A DNA stretch of 17,645 nt. It comes from Anaerolineae bacterium. GTDB taxonomy: Bacteria; Chloroflexota; Anaerolineae; B4-G1; DUEL01. The translations under genes and the position numbers were made by a program. The first letter of the stretch is position 1. The number at the start of each line of letters is the position of its first letter. The notes beneath the pieces were generated by a model. It saw nothing but the letters and a program-made list of their open reading frames with translations, was not told the DNA's origin and ran no database searches. Below, in pieces: positions 14,519 through 17,645 of this stretch. The stretch lies in NCBI GenBank assembly GCA_029932895.1, contig JAOZPF010000022.1:1-17645 (forward strand), read 5' to 3'.

Positions 14519-14573
14519 TGGTAGGGGCAGACCTATGTGTCTGCCCCGGGCGAACACATGGGACCGCTACCCC
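14519..14573. repeat. Palindromic interspersed repeat, copy B
   Basis: A second copy starts with TGGTAGG (14519-14525). GGGGCAGAC (14524-14532) pairs with GTCTGCCCC (14539-14547) around CTATGT, differing from copy A by one loop base. The right half (14548-14573, ending CGCTACCCC) is a more decayed inverted copy. The two copies are 14 bp apart and in the same orientation. Confidence 0.7.
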
Positions 14574-14587
14574 TCTCGCCCGATTTG

Positions 14588-14596
14588 TGGTATCAT
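14588..14596 (+). promoter_or_regulatory. Possible extended -10 promoter of comEC
   Basis: TGGTATCAT provides a TGN extension and a TATCAT -10 box, 58 bp before the comEC start. The upstream bases TTGTGGTA match those at the EF-G promoter. No -35 hexamer is evident, as is common for extended -10 promoters. Confidence 0.4.
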
Positions 14597-14654
14597 ATTT
14601 CTGCCAGTCGCGCCTGGCTCAATGAACCCATCAACATAACTTGCGAGGTGCGGA

Positions 14655-17045
14655 ATGACCCTCACCATCATTGCTGCCTTCTGGCTGGCCGGCATTGGGC
14701 TGGCCCACGCTCTCCTTATCCCCTGGCAGTTCCTCCTCCTTTTCGGCCTCGCCGGGCTGGTGGGGCTGATTGGCTGGGGAGGCTCCCGTCGCACTCGCCT
14801 CTTGTTCGTCTGTGCCGTGGCGATGGCGCTGGGTGCGGTCCGATTGCAGGCGGCCTCCCCGCGCTTTGACGTCCGCTCTCTGGCGGCGTACAACGACCGC
14901 GGGCGGGTGACGCTGGAGGGGGTGGTGGTTGGCGAGCCGGACGTGCGCGAGACCTATACCAACCTCCGTCTGCGCGCCGAGTGGCTGGCGCTGCCCGACG
15001 GCCGGGAACTGCAGGTGCGGGGACTGGCGCTGGTCAGAGCCGACCGCTACCCCGCTTTTGGCTACGGCGACCGGTTGCGGGTCACCGGGCCGATGGAGAC
15101 CCCGCCGCAGGGGGACGATTTTTCCTACCGCGACTACCTGGCGCGCCAGGGGGTCTATTCCCTGCTGCCGCGTTGCCGGGTGAGTCGTATCGGGGGCGGG
15201 GCAGGGAACCCCCTTGTCGCTGCTCTGCTGTCCTTCAAGCGGCGGGCCCAGGCCGTCATCGCCGCCATTCTCCACGAACCAGCCGCATCGCTCCTCACCG
15301 GCATCCTCCTCGGCGTCGAGACCGGTATCCCCTCTGCCCTCGCTGACGACTTTGCCGCCACCGGCACCACCCACATCATTGCCATCTCTGGGTTCAACAT
15401 CACCATCATCGCCGGCATCTTTGCCGCCCTCTCTCTTCGTCTGGTCGGCCGGCGGCGCGCCACCTGGGTCGCCATCGGCGGGGTGGTCCTCTATACCTTT
15501 TTCGTCGGCGCGTCGGCGGCCGTGGTGCGGGCGGCGATCATGGGGATCATCTACCTGCTGGGCCGGCATCTGGGTCGCGCCACCTTCGCCCCGGCCTCGC
15601 TGGGCGCGGCTGCGGTCCTGATGACGGTCATCAACCCCCTGGTCCTGTGGGACGTGGGCTTTCAGCTCAGTTTTGCCGCCACCGTGGGCCTTGTCCTCTA
15701 CACCGGACCGCTAGAGCGGTTCGTGCTCCGGCTGCTGGCCCGTGTGACCTCGCGCCGGCAGGCGGAGCGGGCCGTCGGCTGGCTTTCTGAGGGGGTCCTG
15801 GTGACCATCGCCGCGCAGATCACGACCCTGCCCCTTTTGCTCGTCACCTTTCACCGCCTCTCTCTGGTCACCCTGCTGACCAACTTGATGATCCTTCCCG
15901 CGCAGCCGGCGGTGATGATTCTGGGGGGCATGGCGACGCTGGTCGGCCTCCTCTGGCTCCCCGCCGGTCAGGTCCTGGGCTGGGTCGCCTGGCTGCCCCT
16001 TGCCTACACCATCGCGCTCGTCCGCCTCACCGCCCGCGTGCCCTACGCCTGGGTCGATCTGGGCCGGGTGGAGGGGTGGATGGCCTGGGTCTACTACGGC
16101 CTGCTGGCGGCGGTTACCTGGTGGGGCTACCTGGAGCCGGAGCGGCGGGCAGAACTGTGGGCTCGCGTCCGCGATGCCTGGAGTGGCCTCACCGCCCGCC
16201 TCAGCGACCGGTTGTTGCTGGCGGGATCGGCTATCCTGCTGCTCCTCACCGCCGTCGCCTGGCGCACCCTGCCCGACGGTCGTCTGCACGTCTTCTTTTT
16301 TGACGTGGGGGAGGGGGATGCTATCTTTGTCCAGACCCCCTCCGGTCGCCAGATACTGGTCGACGGTGGCCCCAGCCCGTCGTTGTTGCTCTCCCACCTG
16401 GGAGAGAGGATGCCCTTTTGGGATCATGACCTCGATCTGGTTGTCCTCACCCGTCCCGGCGCTGGCGCGCTGGCGAGCTTGATCGAGGTGCTGGAGCGGT
16501 ACCAGGTGGATGGTGTGATCGAGCGTGGCGCGGATTGCCGGACGCCGCTGTGCGACCGTTGGCGCGAGGTGGTCGAATCGTCGCGGGCAGCCCACTGGTG
16601 GGGTGAGGCGGGCCTGCAGGTGAAACTGGACGAAGGGCTGCTGCTGACGGTGCTCTACCCTCCGCCAGGCCTGGCCTCTGGCGCGGGCAGAGGTGATGAC
16701 TCGCTCGTGCTGCGGCTGGACTATGGAGAGGTCTGTTTTCTGCTGCCGGGAGATATCGGGGCGGAGGAGGAGCAGCGGCTGGTGGACGAGGGGGCCTGGC
16801 TGAACTGCACCGTTCTCCAGCCATCCCGCCACGGCGACGCCGGCTCCAGCACAGAGCCATTCCTGGAGGCAGTGGACCCGGAGGTGGTAGTCATCACCGT
16901 GGGGGCGGACAATCTCTTTCATCACCCCCACCGCGAGATGCTGGAGCGGTTGGGCGCGGTCGTGCGGGTATACCGGACGGACCGTGACGGCACGGTGGAG
17001 GTGGTGAGCAACGGGCGGCGGTACGAGGTGGAGACGGAGCAGTGA
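14655..17045 (+). CDS. comEC: ComEC/Rec2-type DNA-uptake channel protein
   Basis: The 796-residue membrane protein matches ComEC, which moves single-stranded DNA across the inner membrane during natural transformation. Domains in order: N-terminal membrane helices (1-62), an OB-fold/DUF4131 region (about 70-180), the multi-helix Competence channel domain (about 200-490, with ILLGVETGIP and TTHIIAISGFNITI), a transmembrane helix (about 520-537), and a C-terminal metallo-beta-lactamase-like domain (544-796). That last domain keeps FFFDVGEGDAIFVQTP, LVDGG and LLPGD, but the metal-binding H-x-H-x-D-H is RPGAGA (600-605) and the later HHGS is RHGD, so a nuclease role is unlikely. Start: ATG with GAGGTG five bases upstream. 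It is a single gene flanked by repeats; comEA and pilus genes are not in the window. Confidence 0.93.
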   Translation: MTLTIIAAFWLAGIGLAHALLIPWQFLLLFGLAGLVGLIGWGGSRRTRLLFVCAVAMALGAVRLQAASPRFDVRSLAAYNDRGRVTLEGVVVGEPDVRETYTNLRLRAEWLALPDGRELQVRGLALVRADRYPAFGYGDRLRVTGPMETPPQGDDFSYRDYLARQGVYSLLPRCRVSRIGGGAGNPLVAALLSFKRRAQAVIAAILHEPAASLLTGILLGVETGIPSALADDFAATGTTHIIAISGFNITIIAGIFAALSLRLVGRRRATWVAIGGVVLYTFFVGASAAVVRAAIMGIIYLLGRHLGRATFAPASLGAAAVLMTVINPLVLWDVGFQLSFAATVGLVLYTGPLERFVLRLLARVTSRRQAERAVGWLSEGVLVTIAAQITTLPLLLVTFHRLSLVTLLTNLMILPAQPAVMILGGMATLVGLLWLPAGQVLGWVAWLPLAYTIALVRLTARVPYAWVDLGRVEGWMAWVYYGLLAAVTWWGYLEPERRAELWARVRDAWSGLTARLSDRLLLAGSAILLLLTAVAWRTLPDGRLHVFFFDVGEGDAIFVQTPSGRQILVDGGPSPSLLLSHLGERMPFWDHDLDLVVLTRPGAGALASLIEVLERYQVDGVIERGADCRTPLCDRWREVVESSRAAHWWGEAGLQVKLDEGLLLTVLYPPPGLASGAGRGDDSLVLRLDYGEVCFLLPGDIGAEEEQRLVDEGAWLNCTVLQPSRHGDAGSSTEPFLEAVDPEVVVITVGADNLFHHPHREMLERLGAVVRVYRTDRDGTVEVVSNGRRYEVETEQ

Positions 17046-17095
17046 TAGCCGCGGCATCCCCTCCGGCGCATCCACCCAAAGGCCCGACCCTGGTT

Positions 17096-17176
17096 GGAAT
17101 GGAGGCTCTAGCCGGTGTGCTTGCTTTCGCCTGAAGCCTCCATTCCAAATGGAATGGAGGCTTCAGCCGGTTTGCC
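17096..17176. repeat. Inverted/direct repeat cluster after comEC
   Basis: CTGAAGCCTCCATTCC (17131-17146) and GGAATGGAGGCTTCAG (17151-17166) are perfect 16-bp inverted arms around AAAT. A further direct copy of the right arm lies at 17096-17111 (GGAATGGAGGCTCTAG), and both direct copies continue into GCCGG-T-x-TGC. So three copies of one short element occur within about 80 bp. It might act as the comEC terminator, though no T-tract follows. It lies just outside the IS21-type end. Confidence 0.8.
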
Positions 17177-17288
17177 TGCCCGGAAGTTGTTCTCCCAAAT
17201 GTCAATTTTCGCCCGACAATGGCCCAGTGGTTTTCGGCCAAGATGGCCCACTTTTCCAGGTGACGCAATGGCAAACTCCTCGCACAAA

Positions 17289-17337
17289 CGAAATGACGAT
17301 AGGCTCTTTCTAGGGCTCTTCCGAAATGACGGTAGGC
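17289..17337. repeat. 33-bp-spaced direct repeat at the istB 3' end
   Basis: CGAAATGACGATAGGC (17289-17304) recurs as CGAAATGACGGTAGGC (17322-17337), 15 of 16 bases identical and spaced 33 bp. Between them TCTTTCTAGG and GCTCTTC are also loosely similar. One copy lies inside the istB coding end and one beyond its stop codon. Confidence 0.65.
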
Positions 17338-17645
17338 ACCTCCTTCCCCGCTTTCCAGGACCCCTGGGCTCTGAAACTGGCCCCGGTGATGATGAGTACG
17401 TGCGCTCTGTGGGTCAACCGATCCAGTCCCGCCGAGGCCAACAGCGGGTCGCCGAACAACTCTGCCCACTCCTCCGGCGGACGGTTGGAGGTGAGCAGGA
17501 TGCTGCCCCGCTCGTACCGCTCGTTGATGATGTCGTACAGGTCCTCCGGGGCCGGTGGGTGGAGCGGCTTGAGGCCAAAGTCATCCAGCACCAGCAGGTC
17601 GGGACGCAGGTAGGTCTGAAGCCGTTTTTCCAGCGTGCCGTCGGC
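17310..17645 (-). CDS. istB: IstB-like ATPase of an IS21-family element, C-terminal part
   Basis: The frame is open to the right window edge, so the N-terminal part with the Walker A loop is missing here. The visible 111 residues start DGTLEKRLQTYLRPDLLVLD and contain the Walker B stretch LLVLDDFG, then LYDIINERYERGSILLTSNR (sensor and arginine region) and DPLLASAGLDRLTHRAHVLI, all hallmarks of IstB, the AAA+ helper that works with the IstA transposase in target selection. A GTG at 17591 is internal. Beyond the usual end (TGASFR) the protein has a 21-residue tail that overlaps one copy of a 33-bp tandem repeat. Confidence 0.93.
   Translation of the reverse strand, partial: ADGTLEKRLQTYLRPDLLVLDDFGLKPLHPPAPEDLYDIINERYERGSILLTSNRPPEEWAELFGDPLLASAGLDRLTHRAHVLIITGASFRAQGSWKAGKEVPTVISEEP

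Larger units (their letters stand above)
17200..17645 (-). mobile_element. IS21-family insertion sequence, one end (truncated by the window)
   Basis: The istB-like gene and the sequence beyond its stop mark the terminus of an IS21-type element. The putative tip begins TGTCAATTTTCGCCC at 17200. Behind it are stepwise repeats: TTTTCG..ATGGCCCA at 17206-17226, again at 17231-17250, and a weaker third from about 17252 (TTTTCC..AATGGCA), spaced about 25 bp. Multiple internal end repeats are characteristic of this family, where they bind the transposase. istA and the other end would lie to the right of the window, so target duplication cannot be checked. The exact boundary is inferred. Confidence 0.7.

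Noticed and set aside
15711..17075. 454-codon minus-strand frame opposite comEC
   Set aside because: Antisense shadow of comEC with no family resemblance and no ribosome binding site.
1..17645. tRNA, rRNA and CRISPR arrays
   Set aside because: I saw no cloverleaf-like segment, no ribosomal RNA signature and no regularly spaced identical repeats.

Overview
The window looks like a piece of a GC-rich chromosome from the Chloroflexota, probably an Anaerolineae- or Caldilineae-like lineage and possibly a metagenome assembly. This is inferred from protein style: a large STAND/TPR protein, a radical SAM/SPASM enzyme with a PqqD-like front end, a CSLREA/choice-of-anchor-Q beta-helix protein ending in YMPLVMR, a SufS-SufU pair and an IS21-type element. 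No rRNA or tRNA is present to confirm it.

Layout. (1) Bases 1-4256 hold the end of a plus-strand operon: a 5'-truncated STAND/TPR protein, a GNAT acetyltransferase and a radical SAM/SPASM protein. The genes overlap and the operon ends in a strong intrinsic terminator. (2) Bases 4340-6230 form a second plus-strand cluster: a two-helix membrane miniprotein, a NYN-domain protein, a beta-carbonic anhydrase fused to an N-terminal SWIM zinc finger, and a possible 40-codon ORF coupled to it. (3) Bases 6586-8307 encode a secreted beta-helix protein, followed by an intergenic region with terminators for both strands. (4) Bases 8661-10264 on the minus strand encode SufU and SufS. (5) From a divergent promoter region, the YceD/DUF177 protein and a primary-type sigma factor run rightward. 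They are followed by an EF-G whose leader can fold into two competing hairpins. (6) Palindromic repeats separate EF-G from ComEC. (7) After ComEC come another inverted-repeat cluster and the end of an IS21-family element, with a truncated istB on the minus strand.

How the genes fit together. Blocks 4-6 are housekeeping: iron-sulfur assembly, transcription initiation, translation and DNA uptake. Blocks 1-2 are accessory and the more novel part. The most interesting items are the SWIM-carbonic anhydrase fusion beside a NYN protein, the STAND-GNAT-radical SAM operon whose maturase-like enzyme carries duplicated DCAC motifs, a ComEC whose metallo-beta-lactamase metal-binding motif is missing, and the attenuator-like EF-G leader. 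Four promoter-like sites share a TGN extended -10, which fits a region 3.0 His-Met-x-Asp in the encoded sigma factor.
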